A stretch of 37,619 bases of DNA from JALZAA01 sp035316005 (GTDB lineage: Bacteria > Actinomycetota > Acidimicrobiia > IMCC26256 > JACDBD01). The stretch is from positions 1 through 37,619 of the forward strand of contig DATFXK010000017.1 in assembly GCA_035316005.1 (NCBI GenBank), read 5' to 3'. Each line of letters starts with the position of its first letter. Position 1 is the first letter of the stretch. The position numbers and the translations under genes are program-made. The notes beneath the pieces were generated by a model, which saw nothing but the letters and a program-made list of their open reading frames with translations, ran no database searches and was not told the origin of the DNA. Of this stretch, positions 16,596 through 24,640 are shown one piece after another.

Positions 16596-17315
16596 TTGGG
16601 GCACATCGCGCTCGAGGTCGACGCGGCGCGCATCGCGTTCACGGACCGGCACGACGGCGTGTCGCTCGCGCCCTACGACACCGCCAACCTCGGCTTCGCG
16701 ACCGGCGACGACCCCGCCGCGGTGGCGGAGAACCGCCGCCGCGCCGCGCACACTGTGACCGGTGCGCCCGACGCGCGGCATTGGGCCTGGGTACGCCAGG
16801 TGCACGGTGGACGCGTGGTCGACGTCGCCGGGCCGGGTGGTGGCGGCGACGCCGACGCGCTCGTCACCACCAAGGGGGACGTCTCGCTCGTCGTGCTGGT
16901 CGCGGACTGCGCGCCGATCGCCCTCGTCGCCGGTGACGCCGTGGCCGCCGTCCACTGCGGGTGGCGAGGATTGACCGCGGGCGTGATCGCCGCCGCCGTC
17001 CACGCCACCCGCGAGCGGGGCGGCGCGCCCGTCCGGGCCGTCATCGGCCCCTGCATCTCCCCGGCGCGCTACGAGTTCGGCGTCGAGGAGCTCGACCAGG
17101 TGACGCATCGGGTCGGCCCGGTCGTTCGGTCCCGCACGAAGGCGGGAGCCCCGGCGCTCGACCTGCGCGCCGGCGTCGGCGCCGCGCTCGCCGCCGCCGG
17201 CGTGGCCGATCGCACCGACGTCGACGTGTGCACGTACGAGTCGGCCGACCACTTCTCCCATCGTCGCGACGGCGTCACCGGCCGTCAGGCGTTGATCGTG
17301 ACGCGCGGATCGTGA
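16596..17315 (+). CDS. pgeF: Laccase-domain (YfiH/PgeF) protein, likely peptidoglycan-editing or purine-nucleoside enzyme
   Basis: Members of the YfiH (DUF152, Cu-oxidase_4) family have been shown to act as purine nucleoside phosphorylase/adenosine deaminase enzymes, and E. coli PgeF prevents mis-incorporation of L-Ser into peptidoglycan precursors. The 239-residue product has the conserved metal-site blocks VRQVHGGRV, LVADCAPIALV, AVHCGWRGLTAG and IGPCISPARYEFG. It starts with TTG 16 bases after ftsZ, with only a weak ribosome-binding site. Location right after ftsZ is common in actinobacteria. Which activity applies here cannot be read from sequence alone. Confidence 0.88.
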   Translation: MGHIALEVDAARIAFTDRHDGVSLAPYDTANLGFATGDDPAAVAENRRRAAHTVTGAPDARHWAWVRQVHGGRVVDVAGPGGGGDADALVTTKGDVSLVVLVADCAPIALVAGDAVAAVHCGWRGLTAGVIAAAVHATRERGGAPVRAVIGPCISPARYEFGVEELDQVTHRVGPVVRSRTKAGAPALDLRAGVGAALAAAGVADRTDVDVCTYESADHFSHRRDGVTGRQALIVTRGS

Positions 17316-17968
17316 GTGACGTCGCGGCCGCGCTCGCCGAGGTCCGCGAGCGGATCGCCGCCGCGGCGCGCGGCGCGGGCCGCGACCCGGACGCCGTGCG
17401 CCTCGTCGCCGCCACGAAGACGGTGCCGGCCGAGCGCGTGGCGGAGGCGGTCGCGCTCGGCGTCACCGACATCGGGGAGAACCGCGCCCAGGAGCTGATC
17501 GCCAAGGCCGACGCCCTCGATGAGCTCGTCCCGACGGCGGCGGCGTCCTGGCACTTCCTGGGACGCCTCCAGCGCAACAAGGTGCGGAGCCTCGCGGCTC
17601 GGGTCGCGTGGTGGCAGTCCGTCGACCGCGATCCACTCGGCACCGCGATCGCCCGGCACGCGCCAGGGGCGCGCGTGCTCGTCGAGGTCAACCTGGCCGG
17701 CGAGCCGCAGAAGGGGGGATGCGCGCCGGCCGACGCTGCCCGCCTCGTCGACGCGTTCCGGCAGGCGGGTCTGCACGTCGAGGGGCTCATGACGATCCCA
17801 CCCGCGGGCGACGACCCGAGACCGTGGTTCGCGGCGCTGCGCGCGCTCGCGGGCGCCCTCGGTGTTTACGAGCTCTCGATGGGCATGACCGACGACTTCG
17901 AGGCGGCCGTCGCCGAGGGCGCGACGATGGTCCGAATCGGACGGGCGATCTTCGGGGCCAGGGCCTGA
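17312..17968 (+). CDS. yggS: YggS-family pyridoxal phosphate homeostasis protein
   Basis: YggS/PLPBP proteins bind pyridoxal phosphate in a single TIM-barrel domain and keep PLP and amino-acid pools in balance; they have no known catalytic reaction. From GTG 17312 (GTGA overlap with the gene before) the product has 218 residues. The PLP Lys lies in LVAATKTVPAERV; other blocks are IGENRAQELIAK, WHFLGRLQRNKV, VLVEVNLAGEPQKGG, GLMTIPP, ELSMGMTDDFEAAV and MVRIGRAIFG. Its place between the pgeF-type gene and sepF is standard in Gram-positive genomes. Confidence 0.93.
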   Translation: MSDVAAALAEVRERIAAAARGAGRDPDAVRLVAATKTVPAERVAEAVALGVTDIGENRAQELIAKADALDELVPTAAASWHFLGRLQRNKVRSLAARVAWWQSVDRDPLGTAIARHAPGARVLVEVNLAGEPQKGGCAPADAARLVDAFRQAGLHVEGLMTIPPAGDDPRPWFAALRALAGALGVYELSMGMTDDFEAAVAEGATMVRIGRAIFGARA

Positions 17969-18005
17969 TCGGTAGCCCGTCGCCGGTCGCGGGCGCCCGA
18001 GGTGC

Positions 18006-18039
18006 TTGCCACGATCCCGGCGCAGGGCGACAGTAGGCT
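18006..18039 (+). promoter_or_regulatory. Weak candidate promoter before sepF
   Basis: TTGCCA (18006-18011) is followed after 17 bases by GACAGT (18029-18034), a poor -10. A better -10 form, TAGGCT (18034-18039), lies 22 bases from the -35, which is too far. Either could start a sepF-yggT transcript. The 98-base gap shows nothing else. Confidence 0.35.
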
Positions 18040-18066
18040 CTGAAGGACGGGGAGGTAGCCGGACCC

Positions 18067-18681
18067 GTGGCTTCTATGTGGCGTCGAGCGATGGTGTACC
18101 TAGGGCTCCAGGACGACGAGGAGTTCGACTGGGACGCCGACTACGCCGACTACGACGAGTACGACGACGAGGACGCGAGCACCGCGCCCGCGCGCGAGCG
18201 TGAACGCGCGCACGCCCGCGCGCAGCCGCGCGACACGTCCGAGGTGCGCTCGCTGCACGGCGACCCGCGAAACGGCGACCCGCTCCACGAGGCGGTCCAG
18301 CCCCCTCCGACCGCGCGCAACGACTCGGGGTTGGTGCGGCCCGTACCCCGTGAGGAGCCGTCGTCGCTGGTGGCGCCGAGGCCACCGGTGATGCGACACC
18401 AGTCGTCCTCGCCGGTGCACGTGGTGGAGCCGGGCGGCTTCAACGACGCGCAGGAGCTCGGCGACCGCCTGAAGGCGAATCAGGCCGTCGTCCTCAACCT
18501 CCGCGGGCTCGATCGGGACCTCCAGCGTCGCCTCATCGACTTCTCGAGCGGTCTCGCGTACGCGGTGGGCGGGACGATGCGGAAAGTGGACGACCAGGTG
18601 TTCCTCTTGACCCCGACGAGCGTCGAGGTCTCGGAGGAGGACAAGGAGCGGCTGCAGGCGCGCGGCCTGTTTCGGGCCTGA
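18067..18681 (+). CDS. sepF: Cell division protein SepF
   Basis: SepF tethers FtsZ to the membrane and is essential in actinobacteria that lack FtsA. The 204-residue product starts with a short amphipathic segment, MWRRAMVYLGL, the expected membrane-binding helix. A very acidic stretch (Asp/Glu/Tyr-rich, about residues 18-38) and a variable linker come next. The globular SepF domain (about 115-200) contains FNDAQELGDRLKANQAVVLN, DRDLQRRLIDFSSGLAYAVGG and VFLLTPTSVEVS. GTG 18067 has GGGGAGG at 18049-18055; ATG 18076 is an alternative. The gene follows yggS and precedes yggT in the usual order. Confidence 0.94.
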   Translation: MASMWRRAMVYLGLQDDEEFDWDADYADYDEYDDEDASTAPARERERAHARAQPRDTSEVRSLHGDPRNGDPLHEAVQPPPTARNDSGLVRPVPREEPSSLVAPRPPVMRHQSSSPVHVVEPGGFNDAQELGDRLKANQAVVLNLRGLDRDLQRRLIDFSSGLAYAVGGTMRKVDDQVFLLTPTSVEVSEEDKERLQARGLFRA

Positions 18682-18684
18682 CGA

Positions 18685-18930
18685 GTGCAGCTCATCTGCT
18701 GGGTTCTGCGCATCTACCTCGTCGTGCTCGCGGCGCGCGCGATCTTGTCGTGGTTCCCGGTTCGTCCCGGCAGCCCGCTGAGGTCGATCGCGACGCTCCT
18801 GGCGGATCTCACCGAGCCGGTGTTGCGACCGTTCCGCAGCATCATCCCGCCGGTCGGGATGTTCGACCTCTCCTTCATGGTCGTCTTCTTCGTGCTGTTC
18901 ATCGTCCAGGGGATCGTCTGCTCGCTGTAG
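18685..18930 (+). CDS. YggT family membrane protein
   Basis: This 81-residue protein has two hydrophobic segments (about 3-22 and 60-80) around a loop with RPGSPLRSIATLLADLTEPV and LRPFRSIIPP, the YggT family signature. YggT proteins are found next to sepF in many Gram-positive bacteria; a role in cell envelope or division has been proposed but not settled. The GTG at 18685 begins 3 bases after sepF, so the two are probably translated from one mRNA. Confidence 0.9.
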   Translation: MQLICWVLRIYLVVLAARAILSWFPVRPGSPLRSIATLLADLTEPVLRPFRSIIPPVGMFDLSFMVVFFVLFIVQGIVCSL

Positions 18931-19050
18931 TCGGTCGCCGTCGCAAGCTCCGGCTCCTGCTCCGGCGGTCGGCAAAGCCGCCGCCTCCGCGCTAGTCCTC
19001 CGGGGTGCTGCGGGACTGTGAGGGTTTCCCACCTGCGCCGGGCGGCTCGA

Positions 19051-19056
19051 TAGCAT
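19051..19056 (+). promoter_or_regulatory. -10 element giving a near-leaderless divIVA mRNA
   Basis: TAGCAT (TAnnnT form) lies 8 bases before the divIVA ATG at 19065, so transcription would start at or next to the start codon. No good -35 is seen at 17 bases. A GGGG at 19057-19060 could act as a weak ribosome-binding site if transcription started further upstream. The 134-base yggT-divIVA gap shows nothing else. Confidence 0.5.
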
Positions 19057-19064
19057 GGGGTGTC

Positions 19065-20039
19065 ATGGATGTAACTCCCCGTGAGCTGCGGGACACCGAC
19101 ATCCGGGAAGGCTTCCGCGGCTACCACCGCGACGACGTCGACGAGTTGCTCGAACGCGCCGCGTCGACGGTCGAAGGTCTGACCGAACGCGTACGCCAGT
19201 TGACCGACCGCCTCCAGAACGCGGAAGGAAGCGCGGGCAAGAGCCGCGAGACCGAAGAGATGCTCCAGCGCACGCTCGTGCTCGCGCAGAAGACCGCCGA
19301 CGAGGCGATCGCCGAAGCGCAGGAGCGGGCGCGCACGCTGCTCGAGGAGTCCGAGACGAAGGCTCGGAACGTCGTGAACGAAGCGGAGGGGACCGCGCGC
19401 CGGGTCGCCGAGAACGAGCGCGCCCGGCTCGAGAGCGAGGTCCAGGACCTCTCGGCGCGACGCGACGCTCTGAATGCCGACGTCGAGGCGCTCGAGAAGT
19501 ACGAGAAGGAGTACCGCACCCGGCTTCGGAAGGCGATCGAGTCCGAGCTCGACTCGCTGGGCAAGTTCAGCGCGCAGCACGGCCAGCGCCCGAAGCTCCA
19601 CGACGTCTCGGTCCCGCCACCGCGCGAGGCGGTGGCGAACTCGGGCCGGCCGTCGTCACCGTCCCCACCGCCGGGCCCGTCCTCGTCGCCGTCGCTCCCC
19701 ACGGCCGAGATCGACGCGGTGGACCCGTTCCCGAAGGCGCCGCCGGAGCCGGCGCGGAGCGCGCCGCCCGCGGACCCGGAGCCGGGGTGGCGCGGCCCGG
19801 AGGCGCCGCCGTCGGAGCCGGTCCCGAAGCCGCAGGTCGGGAGCACTCCCGGTCTGTCGGACTTCGTTCCCGCCGACGAGCCGGTCGAGCCCGAGGTCCT
19901 CGACGACGACGCGTTCTTCGCGACGCTGCGTGAGGCGGTGCGAGACGACGCCCCGCTCGGGCCGCGCGAAGAGGAGGACGACCTCTACGACGACGACACC
20001 GCGCCGCCCCGCAAGCGGGGCTGGGGACGCCGGCGCTAG
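19065..20039 (+). CDS. divIVA: DivIVA/Wag31-like polar growth scaffold protein
   Basis: DivIVA proteins sense negatively curved membrane and organise polar growth in actinobacteria. The ATG at 19065 gives 324 residues. The N-terminus (MDVTPRELRDTDIREGFRGY, then HRDDVDELLERA) matches the lipid-binding DivIVA domain. A long coiled coil follows (about 30-180), rich in Glu, Arg and Ala. Residues about 190-290 form a Pro/Ser/Glu-rich linker, and the tail is acidic with a basic last ten residues (RKRGWGRRR). The final basic cluster is unusual for the family. It is convergent with ileS. Confidence 0.88.
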   Translation: MDVTPRELRDTDIREGFRGYHRDDVDELLERAASTVEGLTERVRQLTDRLQNAEGSAGKSRETEEMLQRTLVLAQKTADEAIAEAQERARTLLEESETKARNVVNEAEGTARRVAENERARLESEVQDLSARRDALNADVEALEKYEKEYRTRLRKAIESELDSLGKFSAQHGQRPKLHDVSVPPPREAVANSGRPSSPSPPPGPSSSPSLPTAEIDAVDPFPKAPPEPARSAPPADPEPGWRGPEAPPSEPVPKPQVGSTPGLSDFVPADEPVEPEVLDDDAFFATLREAVRDDAPLGPREEEDDLYDDDTAPPRKRGWGRRR

Positions 20040-20045
20040 TGCTCT

Positions 20046-20076
20046 CCGGCCCGGGCTGACGCGTCAGCCGGGCTGC
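20046..20076. terminator. Bidirectional hairpin between convergent divIVA and ileS
   Basis: GCTGACGCGTCAGC at 20055-20068 is a perfect palindrome. It extends outward with one bulged G into CCC/GGG and further pairs (about 20048-20074). No long T run follows on either side, which is common for high-GC terminators. The ileS stop codon lies within the stem. The hairpin is well placed to stop both transcripts. Confidence 0.6.
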
Positions 20077-23000
20077 TCGACCTTCTGCAGCCGCACCGAC
20101 GCCGTGGATCCGTCGACGTCCAGCTGCGCGACGTCCGCGTGCGGCGGTTCACCCTCCTCGACGTCCCAGTCCACGGCGAGAACCTCGGCCGCGATCCACT
20201 GGTCGTGGTGCCGGGCCGCGTCGGCCAGTGGGCCGTCCGCCCACACCGTGACGCGCACGCGATCGCTGATGTCGAGACCCGACGCCTTGCGGAGGTCGTT
20301 GAGCTTGCGGGCCAGCTCGCGCGCGGTGCCCTCGCGCCGGAGGTCGTCGTCGAGCGTCGTGTCGAGCGCGACCGCGTAGCCGCCGTCCCGCGCCAGGGCG
20401 AGCTCGGCGTGGGACGTGGCCCGCACCTCCACCTCGTCGGGACCGACGTCGACGGTGTCGCCGCTCGCGAGCTCGATGCGGTACCGGCCGTCGGCGTCGA
20501 AGGCGCGCTGGACCGCGGCACCGTCAACGGACCCCAACGCGGCCTTGATCTCGGGCATGAGCTTGCCGACGCGCGGTCCGAGCGCGCGGAAGTTGGGAAC
20601 CACCACGTAGTCGACCAGGCCTTCGAGACCCGTGATGCGCTCGACCTCGCGTACGTTCAGCGCGTCCCGGATCTCCTCGGTCACCGCGTCGCCGAGGCGT
20701 CGCCCGTCGGGGAGCAGGACCAGGGCGCGCCGAAGCGGCGTCCGGACCTTGAGGCGCGCCTCGCTGCGCGCCGCCAGCCCCAGTGACACCACATGACGGG
20801 CCTCGACCATCTCCGCCTCGAGCTCGTCGTCGAGCGCGGGCACGTCCATCGCGGGCCAGTCGGCGAGGTGCACGGACTTGTCGCGTCCGCTGAGGTTCCG
20901 ATGCACCTCGTCCGTCGTGAACGGGCACAGCGGCGCCAGCAGCTTCGCGACGGTCAGCAGGCTCTCGTACAGCGCCCCGTGCGCCGCCGGGTCGGAGTCC
21001 TTCCAGAACCGCGGACGGGAGCGTCGCACGTACCAGTTCGACAAGTCGTCGACGAAACGGTCGAGCGCCTGGGCGGCCCGGAGGGCGTCGAACCCTTCGA
21101 GCGCGTCGGTGACCTCGCCGACGGTGCGGTGCAGGCGCGAGCGGATCCAACGATCGAGGACGTGCTCCACGCGCGCCGCTTGGTCGGGCGCCCACCCGTC
21201 GAGGTTCGCGTACGTTACGAAGAACGAGTACGTGTTCCAGAGCGTGAGTAGGAAACGGCCGGTCGACTCGTCGATGCCGGCCTCCGACACGCGGCGCGTC
21301 GTCCACGGTGACCCGGAGGAGAAGAAGTACCAGCGCAAGGCGTCGGCGCCGCGGGTGTCGAGGATCTCCCACGGGTCGATGACGTTGCCGCGGGACTTCG
21401 ACATCTTCTGCCCGTCGCCGGCGACGATCAGCGCCAGACACACGACGTTGCGGTAGGGGGCCCGGTCGAACACGAGCCCGTTGACGGCGAGCAGCGAGTA
21501 GAACCAGCCGCGCGTCTGGTCGATCGCCTCGGCGATGAAGTCGGCGGGGAAGCGCCGTTCGAAGAGCTCCCGGTTCTCGAACGGGTAATGGAACTGGGCC
21601 GATGGCATGCTCCCCGAGTCGAACCACGCGTCGAGCACGGGATCGACGCGACGCGCGCGTCCCGAGCACTGCGGACACGAGATGGTGACGTCGTCGACGT
21701 AGGGTCGGTGCAGGTCGAGATCGGAGAGATCGCGGCCGGCGAGCTCGCTCAACTCGGCGACCGAGCCCACGCACGTGTCGCCGTTGCAGCCGTCGCAACG
21801 CCACACGGGGAGCGGCGTGCCCCAGAAGCGGTCACGTGACAGCGCCCAGTCGACGTTGTTCTCGAGCCAGTCACCGAAGCGCCCGTGCTTGATGTAGTCG
21901 GGATGCCAGTTGATCGTCTCGTTCTCGCGGAGCAGGACGTCCTTGCGCTCCGACGTGCGCGCGAACCACGTCGGCTTCGCCCAATAGATGAGCGGCGTGC
22001 CGCATCGCCAGCAGTGCGGATACGCGTGCGAGTAGTCGACGACCGACACCAGCCGCCCGGCGGCCGCGAGCTCGTCGATCAGCGCGGGGTCGGTGTCCTT
22101 CACGAACTGTCCCGCGAGCTGCGGGATCGAGGAATCGAACCGCGCGTCGGAGCCGACGGGATTGAGCACCGGAAGCTGCTCCCGTTCGGCGACCTCGCGG
22201 TCGACCTCACCGAACGCCGGCGCGAGATGGACGATGCCGGACCCTTCCTCGATCGTGACGAAGTCGTCGACCACCACACGGTTCGCGCCCACATCGACGG
22301 GCAGGAAGTCGAACGGCCGCTCGTACCGCAGCCCGGCGAGGTCCGACACGGGCACGGCGCCGATCGGCTCGACGTCGTCGCCGAGGACGTCGGCGACGCG
22401 CGACGCGGCCATGACGAGGTCACGACCGCCGTCGGGCGCCTGAACGCGCACGTACTCGATCCCGGGGCCGACGGCCACGGCGACGTTCGACACCAGGGTC
22501 CAGGGGGTGGTCGTCCACACGAGGAGGTCGAAGTCGACGCCGTCGGCGGGGAAGCGGACGTAGGCGGACGGCTCGGTGACGTCCCGGTACGCGCCCGGCT
22601 GGCCCAGCTCGTGGCTCGACAAGGCCGTCCCACACCGGCCGCAGTAGGGCACGACCTTGAAGCCCTCGTAGAGGAGGCCGCGATCCCACATCTGGCGAAC
22701 GACCCACCACACGCTCTCGATGTACTCGTTGCTGAGCGTCCAGTACGCGTCGGCCGTGTCGATCCACATGCCGATGCGCGAGGTCAGCGCCGACCAGTCC
22801 TCGACGTAACGTTGCACCGATTCACGGCACCGCTGGTTGAAGGCCTCGATCCCGAAGTCCTCGATCTCGTGCTTGTTCGTGATGCCGAGCGCCTTCTCGA
22901 CCTGCACCTCGACGGGCAGGCCGTGGCAGTCCCACCCGCCCTTCCTCGCCACGTATCGGCCGCGCATCGTGTGGAAGCGGGGGTAGAGGTCCTTGAAAAT

Positions 23001-23189
23001 ACGGGCCCAAACGTGGTGGATGCCGGGCGGCGCGTTGGCGGTCGGCGGCCCTTCGTAGAACACCCACTCCGGCGCACCTTCGCGCCGGCGCAGGCTCTCG
23101 CCGAAGGCGTCTTGTTCGCGCCAGCGCTCGAGCACGCGCGCTTCGAGCTCGACGAGGTCGAGCGCGGACGGCACCGGCGTGAACGCCAT
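20064..23189 (-). CDS. ileS: Isoleucyl-tRNA synthetase, type 2 (eukaryote-like), with GIHH signature
   Basis: IleRS charges tRNA-Ile. The ATG at 23189 gives 1041 residues (the frame is open further upstream but overlaps the divergent gene). The class I signature, normally HxGH, reads G56-I-H-H59 within PTANAPPGIHHVWARIF. K595-M-S-K-S is intact. The CP1 editing domain is present (WTTTPWTLVSNVAVAVGP; GSGIVHLAPAFGEVD). Cys pairs CGRCGTA, CWRCGTP, CDGC and CPQC are visible. The length and motif spacing fit the type 2 family, known for low mupirocin sensitivity. No T-box leader fits in the 52-base gap upstream, although many actinobacterial ileS genes have one. Confidence 0.95.
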   Translation of the reverse strand: MAFTPVPSALDLVELEARVLERWREQDAFGESLRRREGAPEWVFYEGPPTANAPPGIHHVWARIFKDLYPRFHTMRGRYVARKGGWDCHGLPVEVQVEKALGITNKHEIEDFGIEAFNQRCRESVQRYVEDWSALTSRIGMWIDTADAYWTLSNEYIESVWWVVRQMWDRGLLYEGFKVVPYCGRCGTALSSHELGQPGAYRDVTEPSAYVRFPADGVDFDLLVWTTTPWTLVSNVAVAVGPGIEYVRVQAPDGGRDLVMAASRVADVLGDDVEPIGAVPVSDLAGLRYERPFDFLPVDVGANRVVVDDFVTIEEGSGIVHLAPAFGEVDREVAEREQLPVLNPVGSDARFDSSIPQLAGQFVKDTDPALIDELAAAGRLVSVVDYSHAYPHCWRCGTPLIYWAKPTWFARTSERKDVLLRENETINWHPDYIKHGRFGDWLENNVDWALSRDRFWGTPLPVWRCDGCNGDTCVGSVAELSELAGRDLSDLDLHRPYVDDVTISCPQCSGRARRVDPVLDAWFDSGSMPSAQFHYPFENRELFERRFPADFIAEAIDQTRGWFYSLLAVNGLVFDRAPYRNVVCLALIVAGDGQKMSKSRGNVIDPWEILDTRGADALRWYFFSSGSPWTTRRVSEAGIDESTGRFLLTLWNTYSFFVTYANLDGWAPDQAARVEHVLDRWIRSRLHRTVGEVTDALEGFDALRAAQALDRFVDDLSNWYVRRSRPRFWKDSDPAAHGALYESLLTVAKLLAPLCPFTTDEVHRNLSGRDKSVHLADWPAMDVPALDDELEAEMVEARHVVSLGLAARSEARLKVRTPLRRALVLLPDGRRLGDAVTEEIRDALNVREVERITGLEGLVDYVVVPNFRALGPRVGKLMPEIKAALGSVDGAAVQRAFDADGRYRIELASGDTVDVGPDEVEVRATSHAELALARDGGYAVALDTTLDDDLRREGTARELARKLNDLRKASGLDISDRVRVTVWADGPLADAARHHDQWIAAEVLAVDWDVEEGEPPHADVAQLDVDGSTASVRLQKVEQPG

Positions 23190-23196
23190 GTGCCGT

Positions 23197-23202
23197 AGAG
23201 TA
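23197..23202 (-). promoter_or_regulatory. -10 element for a leaderless ileS mRNA
   Basis: On the minus strand TACTCT (TAnnnT) is followed after 7 bases by the ileS ATG, so the mRNA would begin at the start codon. No clear -35 or ribosome-binding site is present. The same layout is seen at divIVA. Confidence 0.45.
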
Positions 23203-23241
23203 CAAGCAGCCTCTTCCGTTCCCGCCGCCAAAGGACCGGCC

Positions 23242-23592
23242 GTGACGCGCCCTACCGAGCTGTACGACGTCGAACGCGACGCGGTGGTCGTGCGAGTGCA
23301 CGTCCAGCCGGGCGCGGGACGCAGCTCGATCGTGGGCCGCCACGGCGACTCGCTCAAGGTGCGAGTGGCGGCGCCGCCCGTGGACGGGCGGGCGAACGCG
23401 GCGGCGATCGCGCTCATTGCCGCCACGCTCGGCGTCAAGGAGAGCGCGGTCGCGCTCGTCTCCGGCGAACGGTCGCGGCTCAAGCGCTTGCGCGTGGTCG
23501 GGATCGACGCCGACGACGTCGAGTCCCGCTTGCGCCAGGCGCTCGCCGAGGCGGATGCGCGGGTCGGGGAGCCGCGCCACCGCCCCGTCTAG
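23242..23592 (+). CDS. DUF167 (YggU-type) protein
   Basis: The 116-residue product is a compact DUF167 domain protein of unknown function. The core VVVRVHVQPGAGRSSIVGRH is followed by LKVRVAAPPVDGRANAAAIA and VSGERSRLKRLRVVG, the three blocks that define the family. GTG 23242 has AAAGGA at 23230-23235; an ATG at 23179 in frame would overlap ileS and is less likely. It is divergent from ileS, with 52 bases between the two start codons. In many bacteria the family lies near yggS, yggT and division genes, which also lie in this window. Confidence 0.88.
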   Translation: MTRPTELYDVERDAVVVRVHVQPGAGRSSIVGRHGDSLKVRVAAPPVDGRANAAAIALIAATLGVKESAVALVSGERSRLKRLRVVGIDADDVESRLRQALAEADARVGEPRHRPV

Positions 23593-23625
23593 CCCAACGT
23601 CGCCGCCGCGGCGCGGAATGCCGTG

Positions 23626-23654
23626 GTGAAGCGGCGGCGTTTGCTCCTACTATC
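23626..23654 (+). promoter_or_regulatory. Promoter of the H1-tailed dksA-like gene
   Basis: TACTAT (23649-23654) is a good TAnnnT -10. GTGAAG (23626-23631) lies 17 bases upstream as a moderate -35. Transcription would start near 23661. The leader then contains an inverted repeat, CGGGCGG/CCGCCCG (23674-23680 with 23689-23695), before the ATG at 23717. Confidence 0.5.
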
Positions 23655-23716
23655 CTGCGCTCCCCGGCGACGCGGGCGGGAGCGCCGCCGCCCGTTCTGC
23701 CACCTGGGAGCCCCCA

Positions 23717-24640
23717 ATGGCATCACCACAGAAGACCGCTGCGCCGAGGAAGGCCGCGTCCGGTCGCACGGCGACCAAGGCGGCCGCGGCGAAGCGGTCC
23801 TCGGCGAAGAAGCCCGCCAAGCCCGCGCCAAAGAAGGCGAAGACCGGGACGAAGCCCGCGAGGCAGGCCGCAAAGTCCGCGGCCAAGAAGCCGCCGGCGA
23901 AGCGGCCCGGGGCCAGGAAGCCGAAGAGCTCGACGCCGAAGAAGCCCGCTCCGGCGAAGCGCGCCGGCAAGTCGGCCCCGGCCAAGGGCGCCAAGGCCGG
24001 AAGGAAGACCGCCAAGGCGGGCAAGACGGCGAAGCCGGCCAAGAAGAAGGCACCCCCGGCGAAGAAGGCGCCCGCGGCCAAGAAGGCGCCTCCCGTGAAG
24101 AAGGCACCCCCGGCGAAGAAGGCGCCCGCCAAGGCGAGCAAGGCGGCGCCGGCGGCGAAGAAGGCCGCGGTGCCGAAGCTGCCGCCGGTCAAGAAGGCAC
24201 CGCCGCGCAAGCCCGGCTCCGTCATCTGCCCGCTGTCGGGGTGGGAGGTCATGCCGGCGAAGCCGAACCTCTCCGACCGCACGCTCAAGCGCCTCGGTCA
24301 GAAGCTGCTCGACGAACGCGACCAGCAGCTCCGCCAGGCCGACGATCTCCAGGCCGAGGCCGAGGAGCTGGCCCAGGAGCGCGACCCGGGCGACACCCAG
24401 TTCGACGAGGAGTCGGGCGAGGGCGACACAGTGAACGTCGAGCGCGAACGCGACCTGTTGCTGTCGGCGTCGGCCCGCCAGATCGTCGACGCGATCGACC
24501 GCGCCCTGAAGCGCATGGACGCGGGCACCTACGGCGTGTGTGTGCCCGCCGGGCGCCGACTCTCGGTCGAGCGCCTCGAGGCGATCCCGTACGCCGAGGA
24601 GTGTGTCGACTGCAAGGCTCGTGCCGAACGACGCCGCTAG
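23717..24640 (+). CDS. DksA/TraR-type zinc-finger protein with histone-H1-like lysine-rich tail
   Basis: DksA/TraR proteins enter the RNA polymerase secondary channel and modulate initiation. This 307-residue protein has two parts. Residues about 1-163 are almost only Lys, Ala and Pro, with KKAPPAKKAPA-type repeats like the tails of histone H1 and bacterial HupB; this part probably binds nucleic acid. Residues about 178-307 are DksA-like: a helical coiled region (LGQKLLDERDQQLRQADDLQ), a conserved late helix (ARQIVDAIDRALKRMDAGTY), and a C4-finger-like end. The finger has C275, C296 and C299, but the expected second Cys is Ala278 (CVPAG), so zinc binding is doubtful. It overlaps lspA by 20 bases. 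Confidence 0.85.
   Translation: MASPQKTAAPRKAASGRTATKAAAAKRSSAKKPAKPAPKKAKTGTKPARQAAKSAAKKPPAKRPGARKPKSSTPKKPAPAKRAGKSAPAKGAKAGRKTAKAGKTAKPAKKKAPPAKKAPAAKKAPPVKKAPPAKKAPAKASKAAPAAKKAAVPKLPPVKKAPPRKPGSVICPLSGWEVMPAKPNLSDRTLKRLGQKLLDERDQQLRQADDLQAEAEELAQERDPGDTQFDEESGEGDTVNVERERDLLLSASARQIVDAIDRALKRMDAGTYGVCVPAGRRLSVERLEAIPYAEECVDCKARAERRR

Noticed and set aside
21885..23198. 437-residue plus-strand frame opposite ileS
   Set aside because: It is the complement of a well-conserved ileS and shows no family motif.
23190..23241. T-box leader for ileS
   Set aside because: The gap of 52 bases is too short for a T-box, and no specifier or antiterminator-like sequence is seen.
24040..24140. CRISPR-like or tandem DNA repeat in the AAGAAGGC-rich stretch
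   Set aside because: The periodicity comes from Lys-Lys-Ala-Pro codons of the H1-like tail; units vary in length and keep the reading frame.
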